Assembly: GCA_019693395.1 (NCBI GenBank)
Contig: JAAMXP010001790.1
Coordinates: 1-28,404 of the forward strand
DNA: 28,404 nucleotides
Reading direction: 5' to 3'
Origin: Ettlia oleoabundans
Taxonomy: Eukaryota; Chlorophyta; Chlorophyceae; Chlamydomonadales
Shown here piece by piece: positions 7,892 through 18,105 of the stretch (its first letter is position 1; each line of letters starts with the position of its first letter). Both the position numbers and the translations under genes were made by a program. The notes below the pieces were generated by a model. It saw only the letters and a list, made by a program, of their open reading frames with translations. It was not told the origin of the DNA and made no database searches.

Positions 7892-10800
7892 TCAGCTGGC
7901 AGGTGGAGGGGTGCTGCCGCTGCCCAATCGCTCGATCAGCGGAGCGCCCTTTTTCTGCAGCACATCTCCCTCATCAAACTTATCTAGGCGGTATCCTGGC
8001 GGCACCTGCAGGCCATCAGGCATGGGGTGCGAGGGGGTGTGCGGCGGAGGTTGCAATGCGCTGCAGAGCTTGTGGCGACTCAATGGCATATCAGCCTTCT
8101 GGACTGGGTGCGGATTCGCCTGTGTTAGGGCAACCACGCTGTGCTAGACTGAGCTGAACTGGCCTGCAGCGCACTTGGAAGAATCTGGGATGCCGGGCTT
8201 GGTCGGCTGGCCTCAGCAGGGCAAACTCGCGGAATGAAAGCTGCAGGTAGACCGTCCACACCAGCGGCACCTGCACTGAGGCAAATGCATGGGGAGTCAA
8301 AGAGTTGTGCTGCATCGCTTCTGCGGTAACCCCACACTGCAACCAAACAAATGGCTGGAAGAAATGGGGTTGCACAGGTGCCCCTGCACACACTAACAGT
8401 GCCTGCCGGCAGCCAGGGGCGGAGCAGCAGGAGCGCCACCGTGCCGGCAGTTTGGAGTACACTGCGATATGCTGTTGAGCGGCTAATATCCTGTGCTATG
8501 CATGCCACCACACACCTGGATCTTGACTGGAAAGCGCTCCTCTGCGCCCGGAAAGCGGCGCAGGAAGGCAGCGGCCTGTGCAAAATGTTTGTTGCCCGCT
8601 GCCATAACCTCCAGCAGCGGAATAAGCTGCGCCAAACTGATAGGGTACTGCCGAGCCAGCCAGCATCGACTGCTAAACTTCTGCGCCTTGTCCTTCTTCT
8701 TGCTGCTGTTGCTGCTGCTACTGCTGCTGCCGCCCCTGCGCTCAGCTGTGCGCTTGGTATCATGCTGCAGCCAGGATTCGAGGCGCAGGGTGCAGAGGGG
8801 GACCAGGTCAATGTAGCATCATGCGGAGCCTCACACGCGATAAAACTTGGTGTGGGCTGCTGCTCTCCCATCAAACCAGGAAATGCACGTGGCAGTGGCC
8901 AGGGGGGCAACAGCTGCGTGGAAGGGACAGGGTGGATGACCTTGATTGTCTGCCGCAACCCTGCACCGACAGCTGCTCTACTGCAATGCCTCTGGTAGGA
9001 TGAGGTGCTGAGGCAGCCTCGAAGAAGTGGCCCACAACCTTAGGAAATAGGCTGCCCACCAACCTCTGCATGTGTAGGCGGCTCCATCACGCCCTGCTGC
9101 CTCTGCGGCGGCTGGTGGTGCTGCTGTTGTCCTCCTTGGTTCGGCAGCGCCAGCGCATCTGCCTGCATTTCTGCCACCTCATCAGCGGGTAGCTGCATGG
9201 CCAGGTAGTCCTCAAAGCTGGCAGCTGAGGGCACCTCCACGGGCACCTTGAGCCACGAGGCGGCGGTGAGGGAGCCAGAGGCCTCGTACACCTGCTGGCA
9301 CAGTGAGCGCAGGCGCAGCCAGTTGAGGAGCAGTGAATAAGCTCGATGACGGGGGGAAAGCGCATAGTCAAGCCGGTTGCAGCAAAGGTCAGGGTTGGCC
9401 CCAGGAAACAACAACAAACACCCGCATGCAAATGGCACCATCAGCGTTGTGTAATGCGCTTGTGGACACCCCGGGCGAGTGATCAGAGCGGCAACATGCC
9501 AGAGCTGTTCAGCTGGGACTGCAACCCGCCCCAGGGCCCGGCATCACCCCAACCCCACCCGCCCATCTCACCCCAACCCGCCAGCCGCCACCCACCTCCG
9601 TCTCCCAGCCCTCCACCTTCTCCGTTGCCTGCCTGCCCAGCCACGTCTTGACCGGGCGAAAGTCAAAGCTGGCCTCCTGCACTCGCATCTTGCCCGCACC
9701 CTCACTCAGCATCTCATCTACCTGCGGGACAAACACGCAGTATGCAAGGCATCCCAACAAACTTTCTTGCAATGTAGAGAGGCAAGCGAAAGATACGAAG
9801 CTTAAAGGAGCAGCAGACTCGAGTGGTTGACAGGTGCAGGTGAGGGTTTTTTCGAGTGATGGACAGGTGCAGGTGAGGAATATGGAGCGGTGAGCCGCTG
9901 TTGCCGCTGGCTCATGGCCTGCCCTCCAACCCTGTTTATAATTGGAGAAGAAATGAGTAGGTGGGTGGGTGGGTGGGTGTAGGGTTGGGGGGTGCGGCGG
10001 AGCAGCGACTGGTAAGGAGACCAGAGGGGGTGGGGAGCTTGTGTCTAGCGGAGTAGGACGCACCCACCTCCCTGTCCAGCCCCTTCTGATGCGCCTTGCG
10101 CTCCCGGTACAAATCGTAGTACACACGCTCAATATGGTCGACCAAAAAGGCGGCTGTGGGGTTCACACCTGCAAGGCAGACCAGGAAGAGGGTGCTGCTC
10201 AGGAGCTCAGCTGCCGCATGCGGTGTGCCCACCCACTTCCGAGTTTGAACAGCCTCTGCGAAAACTTTGCTTGACCATAAACCCCTCTTTCCGTCTGCTA
10301 CTGGCGATCCTGCCCACCCCGCCCACAACCACCACCACCCCGCCATGCCTGCCACATCCCACCGCACCCGCGTCCACCAGCAAGCTGAAGCGCCCCCGCT
10401 TCCATCGTGGGATCAGGCCGTGGCTCTTTTCATCTGCACCCATCAGCGTGCCATCCACCCGCAGCCAGTTGCCAACCTGCTGATGGACAGGCCCGCAGTC
10501 GGGCAGTCAGTCGGTTACAGCCAAGGAAGCAGACAGACAGCCGGGCAGCAGGCAGGCAGCAGGCAGGCAGGCAGGTCGTTGCAGTTGCAGAAAGGTGTGT
10601 GGTCAGGTGGTCAGGTGGTGAAGCAACCAAGTAGCTCACAACACAAAAGTGGAGCTCTGTGCTCCCTGTTGCCTTGCCTTGTACACATGATAGGTGTCAT
10701 CGGGGGCATAGCGGCGCAGCACCAGGCCAAACAGGGGGGACCCAAGCTCCCAGCGAAGCTGCATTCGGCAGGCGGGAGCACAAGGGGGGGAGGCGGGCGG

Positions 10801-12325
10801 CGTGGAATGGCATGGCAAAGGAGCCCAACCACTCCTGCGCCTCACCTGCAGCAAGACAAGACATAGCACACCTCCCTGTCTGTGCCAAAAGCAGCAAACG
10901 AGAGTATAGCCTAAACATGCCCACAGGGAGCCGCTGGGCCCCCCCTCCACCACCCCAAACCCCGCCCACACGCCCACACGCACGTACGCACTACCACCAT
11001 TGCCACCACCACACGCATCTAGCCACATGCATCTGCAACCAACACCCTGCCTATCTGGCTTACCTGCATGCGGAAGTCTGGCAGCTGCTGCATGATGCCC
11101 ACCAACTGCGCCTTCTTCTTTCTCTTGGCAACCTTGGCGTCAGAAAGCAAGCGGCTGCGGGGGTGATAACAGGGGGGCCAGAGCAAGCCTCTGGCACCAC
11201 TAAGTTAAGCCCCGCGTTGGAAACACCGGCCCCTTATTTGCTGAAACCCACAAACCAACAAAGAAGTGCTCCGCCGCCGCCCCCACCCCCACCCACGCCC
11301 CCCCCGGGCACGCGCTCGCGCCGCTCCACGCTGCGCCGCCCCCCTTCTCCACCTCACGCCTGAAGCCATCTGTCACACCCAAGTCCAGTGCAGATTTTGT
11401 GTGCTGATCACCTGTACAGCAGCTTGGCAGCCTGCTCATCCTTGAGCGCCACCGCCTCATCAAGTGCGTTCCATCGCCGCCGGTTCTTGGCGTCTGGCGG
11501 CAGCCCAGCCTGCAGCAGCAGCCGGATGGCCTCGTGCTGGTGCCGCAGCACTGCCACGTGCAGGGCCTGCATGCGTTCAGAAGATGCCAGAGGTGAGGAA
11601 CGGGAGCCAGGGAGCAGCAGGGGGAGGTGTGATTGTGCTGCAGCTGGTGCTGCCTCTCCTCTTGCTGGTGCTAGTCACTTGCCGTGTTTCCCTGGGAGTC
11701 AAACTGGAGCAGCTGCTGCTGACTCAGGCTGGGCAGCAGGTGGTGAAGCTGCTGCACATCGCCCTCGTATGCCGCCCTGCGCAACCACAAAAAAAGCGTT
11801 GAGGGATGAGCAGAATCTGTTTGTGGTTCGACGATTGTTGCGAGGCAAGCAACAAGTCCCAAGTTGGCATGATGTGATTGCTGCCACACACAACGATACA
11901 AACACACACAGCGCCCCATCCCCACCAAACATCTATTGTGACTTGAGGAGGGATGGTGATCACTGGAGGGCATTGAAGAACTGGCTGGAACACAGCACGG
12001 GACAAGAGTACCGCTGCTCAAGCAGGGTTCCTCCCCACCTGTGCAGTGCCATGCTTTGCAATGGACACCAACCTTCAACCTCGGGCAGCTGGCGCTCACT
12101 CATGTTGCCCCCGGCTGCGGAAAGTTTGGAGTGTCCCTGGTTGAACAGGAGCAGCTGCGAGGCGTCGCGGGGAGCGGGTGGCTGCGGGCGGTGCAGTGAG
12201 CTTGCCACAACAGCACACAACACGGCAGCACCCTTACCCTGGGTGGCGGACTGTCTCAGAGAATCATAAAACTCCTCCTCGGCTGAGTGGCTCAGCAGCC
12301 TGAGCTCCTTCAAAATAGGCGCCAT
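7892..12325 (-). CDS. Ankyrin-repeat GPCR-chaperone protein (ANKRD13-like)
   Basis: Thirteen exons: 12238-12325, 12069-12114, 11683-11776, 11412-11566, 11064-11154, 10678-10758, 10368-10476, 10068-10168, 9596-9721, 9064-9291, 8516-8764, 8175-8270 and 7892-8005. Together they give 525 aa in continuous phase. Ankyrin repeats occupy about 45-128 (DSQGNTALHVAVLR, then RWNALDEAVALKD). The GPCR-chaperone domain runs from 150 to the end: LPDFRMQLRWEL, DDTYHVYKVGNWLRVDGTLM, RWKRGRFSLLVD, FPVKIQVPLVWTVYLQLSF and FFQVPPGYRL. Each block matches the ANKRD13C/plant ankyrin order (DFYMEL.WEF, SDTYRIWK..NLR.D.TL, FPVKI.IP..PTV, F.IP..Y). Animal ANKRD13C assists ER exit of receptors, so an ER or endosomal trafficking role is inferred here. 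A poly-Ser/Lys loop (386-398) precedes the last block. The introns at 11567-11682 and 10477-10677 start with GC. The first two exons are the least certain, and an in-frame ATG at 12481 exists. Confidence 0.8.
9820..9878. repeat. Two 26-nt direct repeats, 33-nt period
   Basis: Copies at 9820-9845 and 9853-9878 differ at two positions and share GACAGGTGCAGGTGAGG. They lie inside the intron at 9722-10067 of the ankyrin gene. Confidence 0.85.
9961..9979. repeat. GTGG tandem repeat
   Basis: About five GTGG units, within the same intron of the ankyrin gene (9722-10067). Confidence 0.8.
10477..10677 (-). other. GC-AG intron (ankyrin gene, after DTYHVYK)
   Basis: The exon ends TACAAG and the intron begins GCAAGG and ends CAGCAG. 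The joined protein DTYHVYK|VGNWLRVD has the same 15-residue spacing as plant DTYRIWKRGSNLRAD. The only nearby GT alternative (CAT|GTGTAC) would delete three residues of this conserved block. Confidence 0.75.
10527..10575. repeat. GGCA/GCAG tandem repeat in a GC-AG intron
   Basis: Imperfect ACAG, then GGCA and GCAGGCAG units, lie within the intron at 10477-10677 of the ankyrin gene. A short GTGGTCAGGTGGTCAGGTGG repeat follows near 10600. Confidence 0.75.
11567..11682 (-). other. GC-AG intron (ankyrin gene, inside an ankyrin repeat)
   Basis: The exon ends AACACG and the intron begins GCAAGTGA and ends CATGCAG. The join restores the ankyrin signature G-N-T|A-L-H-V-A. No GT donor gives the right frame here. 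Confidence 0.75.
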
Positions 12326-12559
12326 CCCGTCACGAGTGGCATTCCAGGAGTTGTCCGGGTGCTGAACCAATAGGTGCTGAATCAGTTGAAAATCTTTAAA
12401 GGCGAGCCAATGAGCGAAACGAGGCTCAGATCGTAGAGGTCCCCCACTACAACTTCCCTGTAGTGCTGGTGCTAGTGCCAACCTGGCAGCAGCTGGGAGT
12501 CAGCTGATATCATGTTGCATACTTGTTGCGCCGCCCGCGCCCGCCGTGCGCCCCCGCCC

Positions 12560-12566
12560 NNNNNNN
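12560..12566. other. Assembly gap (7 N) next to a CA dinucleotide repeat
   Basis: Undetermined bases are flanked by a C-rich tract on the left and CACACACACACACC on the right, so the true length of this low-complexity stretch is unknown. Confidence 0.95.
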
Positions 12567-12666
12567 CACACACACACACCCCGCTTTTATGAATTTATGT
12601 GCACCCTGCAGCTCACCCTCCACAGCCTTAGCTTCAGAGGCGCAGACGGGGAAAGCGCATGGCGTC

Positions 12667-12671
12667 TTACA
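12667..12671 (-). promoter_or_regulatory. TGTAA poly(A) signal of HBS1
   Basis: TTACA on the + strand, about 80 nt after the HBS1 stop codon. Confidence 0.6.
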
Positions 12672-12752
12672 TAGTAGCACAGCGTCATCAAACAATCACG
12701 ACGACCTAACAAGGGGGGCGGCGGCCAGGTTGATGGGTTGGTTGCCACATCA

Positions 12753-15700
12753 TCAGTTCAAGCACCGTGTGACTACTCCCACCGCAATGGTCCGCCCGCC
12801 GTCCCGCAACGCCACCCGCCCCAGCGCTCGGTAGTCCGCGTAACACTCCAGGCAGAGCGGGCGCGCAGGCGTTACCTCCAGCACGCCAGACTGGCCTCGC
12901 AGCAGGCAGCGTGGCCGTGCCCGCTGCACTTCTCCGCTCTTGGCATCCAGCAATGATACCAGCCCGCTGATGTGGCCGCTCTCACGTGCTGCAACGATTG
13001 CATGGCGAATGGGGCAGGGCCCAGCTCAGAGGAGGGGGCAAAAGAACCAGAAGCAGGGCGCACAGGATTGGCAAAAAGGCAGTGGAAGGTGTGGAGGCAG
13101 AACAATGTGCGAGCCCCACCACCCGTATTGTGCAATGGGTGCATACACCGCGCACCCAACCCAACCCAACCCAACCCCCACTCCCTGCCACCCAACCAAT
13201 GATCCGCAAAAAACCCACTGTTGCTGGCCGGCCCCCACCCCAACTCACCCCCCCATCACCTACCTGCATGTGCGTGGATGGTGACCTGCTGCCCCCGCAA
13301 CACCGGTACCGCCACATCTAGCACCACCACCCTCGCTTCGAACCTGCACGGGGCAGACAGTCAGGCGATAAGGGGCCACATGGGCCAACCGCAGCAGCAG
13401 TAGCAGCAGCAAAACCCTCAGCCGGCAGCAATATGTGACTGCACTTGACGTCAGGCCCAGGGAGGCCACTTGGCAAAACCGGCCCTGCGGCTGCCTGTCC
13501 TAGCTTTAGCTACAACTGCAATACTCCTGCTCGCCTGCTGTTTTCGCATTGATCTGTGCCCCTCTGCCAAAGCCAGATCTGTGCCTTCTGCGCAGCGCTG
13601 CCCCCCACCCACCTTGCCACCAGCGGCACAGGGAAGTCTGGGTGGCACAGCACTGAGCCGGGCCAGAGGGCGGAGGCATCCAGGCCTGACAGCGTGACGT
13701 CCGCGCTATCACCAGCTTGCGCCAGGCTGGCGGGCTTGCCGTCAACCTCTAGGGACCTGCCGGTGGTGGCGTCGGAGCATATAAGGGTGAGGGTGAGGGA
13801 GTGTAGGGCAGGGCATGCACAGCTGGCGGCATGGTAGGGATGGAAAGCGGCATGGGCTCAGGGGTTAGGCGCCATAGGAGAATCCCCTCAAGTTCGCTGC
13901 AGCCTTGAATCTGCTATTCCGTGCTGTTTGGGCAGGCCAGTATCAGCATCTTGCAAGGAACAAAGAGCCCCATGTTTTTGCTCACTTGACAGTTGCCTGC
14001 TGGCCTGAAGGCATGACCAGTACCCGGGTGCCGGCCCGCAGCGCCCCTCCCTCCAGCTTGCCCCCCACCGTCAACCCGCCCTTTCCTGCACGCAGCACGT
14101 CACCTACTGGCAGCCGCAGCGGGCGATCCAGCAGGCGTAGGGTGGGGGTGAAGGCATCTATGGCCTGCAACCAGCAAGCAGCAGCAGGGTGGTGGGCAGC
14201 AGTTGGGGCGTATGTGTTCATCACACGGTACATCCACACGCTTGTACGTGTATGAGTGGTGGTCCGGGCAAACTGTGCAACCATGTCGCAGGTGCACGAT
14301 GACAGCGGCGATGCATCACATCAAGGCCCCAAACTGAGCCCTCCCAGGCCAAAGGACCCCGGCCTGGCTTGACCCCTAACCCAGCCCGAGCCCCAGGCCA
14401 GGCGGCTCAAGTCCTGCCTGGTGAAAGCCCAGGCCAGCCCAGTGCAGGTGCAGCAGCTGGCCACACAGCCCCTACCCCTCACCTGCTGCAGTGTGGGCCC
14501 CTGCCACCACGACGCCAGTCGCGCCTCAGCAGGTGAGTGCACCAGGTTGACCCCGCTAGGGCCCACAGCCGGCAGCCACTGCAACGACGAGGGGCGGAAG
14601 CCGCAGCTGCGCAGGAACGGCTCTAACTGCGAACTGCACACAGGGGCCAAGCACAGGCGTGGGTGTAGCACACCACATAGCAGGGGGCCCCGGTGGCAGT
14701 TGGTGGCGGGGTGGCTGCGCCAAGATCGTCTGCTTACATTTGTCAGAGCCACTCCCCTACGGCCCGGCTACGCCCTTGCCACCCACCTACCTGGCCAGCC
14801 ACGCCTACTCCACTACACAGCCACACTCCAATTCAACGACCCACCCACCTACCCAACGACCACCCACCCACCCACCCACCCACCCACCCACCGTATGAGT
14901 TCAAAGCGTTGCTGGCTGTAGTCGCAGGTGTCCAGCTTGGTCACCACCACAGCCAGCTGCTCAACACCTAGGCTGCGCGCCAGCTGCAAGGACGCGGGGC
15001 AAATGGGGCGCATGAGAGGAAAAGCAAGAGCAACACCAGGCTGTGGCTGCCCCACAACCAATGTGTGGCAGGAAGCACGCCGGTTGTAGATAACTGTGTT
15101 AGAGGGAAAAAGAGCTGCCGGCAGCGCTCAAGTTAAGGGGCGCCCCCTGCCAACAATGCCACCTCAAGCACCACCACCACCAAGTGTCGGCGGTACCACC
15201 CCCTGCCCCTGCACCTGTGCATGCTCCCTAGTTTGCCCGCCCCCTGCAGGGCTGCCGGGAGCCGCTGGTTCAAATCCCGCCTCAAAGCCGCCTGGGGAGC
15301 CGTCCACAACGAGAAGGGCGGCGTCAGCCTGGTGGCAAGAGAGGGGACCAAAGGGGGATGTGAGGTGTGGGTGGGTGGGTGGGCGGGGGCTTACATTGGA
15401 TGAATGGTGCCGTGCGGATGCGGTGCAGCAACCTCCCCGACTGCTTCTCTCATTGGAAAACGACGCCATAGGCTAGGAGAAGTTGCTTGGCCGCGTTCCG
15501 CGCCCCTACCTACTCTGCGTCGCCAGAGCCCAACGTGACCTCATCCCCCGTTGTCCATGCCCATGCTAGCCATGCCCCCCGCCACCCACAAGATCACCCC
15601 AGCTGGCTGCCGTTAATCACACTGTACGTCCCCTCAATCCACACAAACACCGACCGCTCACCTGCGCTGCTCCTGTGATCATGTTGGGCACAAAGTCGCG

Positions 15701-16639
15701 GTGGCCGGGAGCATCCAGGAGCGTGACGCTGCGCCCTGGTGTCTCAAACCTGTCAGTCCGGCGGGCGGGAGGCAGAAAGAGTAAATGGGTTGCCAAGTGG
15801 TGGAAAGCGCTGTGGCGGCAGCAGAAGGAGCAGGTTGCAGGCCGGAGAGTGCCGCTCAGCCAGCCACCCACACAGCCACCCACCCCCACCCCACCGTGTC
15901 ACCGCCACATCCACCGTCACGCCCCGCGCCCGCTCCTCAGGTCTCTCATCCAGCATCCAGGCCCAAGCAAAGGAGGACTTGCCTATAGCAGCGGCCTCAC
16001 GCTGCAACGCAACAGACACAGGCAGGCAGTGTGGGAACAGATTGGTTGTTGGCAGAGACTTGGCCAACCAAGGACACTCCAAGGAGCGGTTGAAGCCGGT
16101 CACTGATGCCTGTGACCCACGCTGCCCTCACCAATGAAGCTGCAGAACTGCACCTGTTGGGTGCAAAGCGGGTCTGCCTGCTGACTGGGACTCATGGCGC
16201 CTGCCCAGCACAGCACGTCTCCTGCCATACCTTGCAGCCCCCCCTTTACCACATCAGCTTTTTCACCAGCAGCACAAATCACAACACGTCATGTGGCAAT
16301 GGCGAAGCAGCGCAGCACTGGGCAGCTGTTCCCACCTGCGTCTTGTGCACCGCCTTATCCGACACCAGGCCCAGCTCATACAGCATGCGCCCCATCAGCG
16401 TGCTCTTCCCAGCATCCACGTGGCCCAGCACAACAAGGTGAAGCCGAGGCTTTCCACCAGCACCAGTGCTGCTGCCAGCCTCTGCTGCAGCCGCCGCATC
16501 ACAGGCAGCAGCCAGGTCAGCATCGGGACGGTACTCGCTGAGCGGGCGGCGCTGAGCGGGCGGCCGTACCGCCTCCGCTGGTTGCGGGCTGGCTGCCGCC
16601 TGCGCAGAGCCATCCTGCTGTTGTGACTGCTGCTGTGTT

Positions 16640-16672
<33 letters not shown>

Positions 16673-17598
16673 CCACTCACTGAGAGGCCCTGCATGCTGC
16701 CTGCAAGCCCAGACGCAGCAACATCTGCAACTCCTGTTCTATGCTGCTGCTGCTGCTGCTGCTGGTGCTTCAGCGGCTGGTAAGGCTTTGCTGTTGCCCG
16801 AGCGGGACCACTGGCCACTGCCGCTGCGCTGGGGCCCCTGCGCTGTGCCGCCAGCACAATGTCATCAGGTGAGGGGCTGTCAAAGGCAAACGGCTGCACT
16901 GTACTGCCTGCCGCCGCTGTTGCTGCCTCCGCCCCCGCTGGCGCCGCCTCTGATGGCTCGGGTACTAAGCTGTAGGGCTGCTGCTTGATGGCAACCGCCT
17001 GAGGCAGCGGCTTCCCTGCAGGTCCGGTGCGTACAACCAGGGCAGGCTTGGGCGCAAGCAGGGTGAATGTAAGGGCTCGACATTCACCTCCGCGACCAGC
17101 GATCCATCTAAAGGCTAGATCAGACATTGCCAGCGTGAATGAAGAAATGCAGAGCACAGCATGGCTGTACTCGAACCACAGCAAAACAGTTGATCAGCTA
17201 AGGCCGTGCGCCTACCGCCCCTCTGCTGCTTGCCGTTGGGGTGCCGGGGCGGCGGGTCCACCAGGGCATGTGCGAGCGAAGAGGCACCTGCCGGGGCGCC
17301 TGCTGGTCTGGGTGCTGGCTTTGGGGCCGGTTTGGGCGCTGGCTTGTCGGCAACCTGCAATGGTAGGGCGGCGGGCGGCAGAGAGTAGTTGATCTCCCTG
17401 CGAGGTATCGTAAGATTCAGCTCACAACCAGAATTCCGTTCAACTCTGAAGCAGTGTTGCTGATTCTGCTTGCTCCGGCGGCACCTTGGCCGGCTGCGGC
17501 GCCTCCTCGTAATCATCATCATAATAATCTTCATCCTCCCAATCGTCCTCATCTTCCAAGTCCTCTTCGTCCCAAAGCTTCGCGTTGCGCCTGCTCAT
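12753..17598 (-). CDS. HBS1: HBS1 ribosome-rescue GTPase (eRF3/eEF1A family)
   Basis: Twelve exons: 17485-17598, 17216-17354, 16336-17087, 15895-16001, 15662-15749, 15215-15328, 14892-14983, 14483-14633, 13986-14164, 13613-13756, 13264-13343 and 12753-12988. All phases agree and give 731 aa. The N-terminus has the HBS1 acidic segment ([20 protein letters not shown]). A Pro/Ala/Gln-rich linker follows, with Gln runs of 7 and 10. Then comes the GTPase: G1 GHVDAGKS (306-313), G2 Thr364 in RGVTVDV, G3 DAPGH (383-387) and G4 TKLD (453-456). Two beta-barrels end the protein, closing with [20 protein letters not shown] and [15 protein letters not shown], as in HBS1L. HBS1 binds Dom34/Pelota and splits ribosomes stalled without a usable A-site codon. 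G4 is TKLD rather than the family's NKMD, and eight extra residues (PAAPGSPA, 421-428) sit between FEAGFE and GGQTREH. The acidic N-terminus and the C-terminal sequence distinguish it from eRF3 and eEF1A. Confidence 0.92.
13154..13177. repeat. CCAAC tandem repeat
   Basis: Four to five CCAAC/CCCAA units within the HBS1 intron at 12989-13263. Confidence 0.8.
14861..14892. repeat. CCCA tandem repeat at an HBS1 5' splice site
   Basis: Eight CCCA units run right up to the donor of the intron at 14634-14891. On the transcribed strand this intron therefore opens as GTGGGTGGGTGGG. Confidence 0.9.
16641..16670. repeat. CTG repeat coding for ten glutamines in HBS1
   Basis: Ten uninterrupted GCT/CTG triplets, read as CAG codons on the minus strand. 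A second run of seven lies at 16743-16763. Confidence 0.9.
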
Positions 17599-18053
17599 AT
17601 TGGCCACCGCGCCTATGGCGCAAGGCAGACGTTATGCTTAGCGACACACTAGGTTTGCTTGTAGTGAGAACAATGTAGAAAGGTGTAGTGTGACGTGAGA
17701 AGGGCTAGCAGCCTATCCAAGCTGGCGCAGCCACACGGGCAATGCGGCGCGCTGTGGCGCCCATGTGGAAAAAGAGCCGCCAGAGAAACTTGGTGCATGT
17801 GTTACTTGCAGCAGCTCAATCGCTGCAAGATGAGGAACAAATGTTTGATGCAAGTGCCAGCATTTTGCCAAGCGGTTCTGTCAATACAGCCTGTCACCCT
17901 CACACCCGCTGCCTCACACTGCCCGCCACCTGTTGCAACGTCACATGGAAACGGCATTAGGATGTGCATGGTTACGCAATGTGCTGCACATTGACATGAA
18001 AGTGATTTATCACAGCTACTACCGCTTCGATTCCTCTCATGATTGGTGGGTGT
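17599..18053. other. Intergenic: HBS1 promoter region
   Basis: About 450 nt between the HBS1 start codon and the poly(A) signal of the upstream tandem gene. I see no exon with supported splice sites on either strand and no clear TATA box. Confidence 0.5.
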
Positions 18054-18058
18054 TTACA
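18054..18058 (-). promoter_or_regulatory. TGTAA poly(A) signal of the THUMPD1-like gene
   Basis: TTACA on the + strand, about 48 nt after the stop codon at 18106. Confidence 0.6.
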
Positions 18059-18105
18059 GACATCAGTAATCGCTGCCTTCATGCTGAAGGGTGTGGCCCT
18101 GGTGC

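Larger units (their letters stand above)
12326..12752. other. Intergenic: HBS1 3' UTR and ankyrin-gene promoter, with assembly gap
   Basis: It contains the HBS1 poly(A) signal at 12667-12671, a 7-base N run at 12560-12566 beside a CA repeat, and two inverted CCAAT boxes (12367-12371 and 12407-12411) exactly 40 bp apart. The boxes lie 42 and 82 nt upstream of the ankyrin-gene ATG at 12325. The stretch is relatively AT-rich around 12390-12400. The CCAAT pair supports 12325 over 12481 as the start codon. Confidence 0.45.

Noticed and set aside
8351..8998. 215-codon plus-strand open frame
   Set aside because: It is antisense to the conserved exons (8516-8764) of the ankyrin/GPCR-chaperone gene, and its translation resembles nothing.
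12326..12481. N-terminal extension of the ankyrin protein from the ATG at 12481
   Set aside because: The segment is more AT-rich, holds two CCAAT boxes and shows no domain, so it is better explained as promoter/5' UTR. It is kept as an alternative.
13154..13177. CCCAA repeats resembling an interstitial telomere
   Set aside because: Green-algal telomeres are CCCTAAA-type. This is CCAAC, short, and within an intron.
15267..15281. GGTTCAAATCCCGCC, resembling a tRNA T-arm/B-box
   Set aside because: The flanking bases do not form a T-stem or acceptor stem, there is no A-box or anticodon arm upstream, and the sequence is inside a conserved HBS1 exon.
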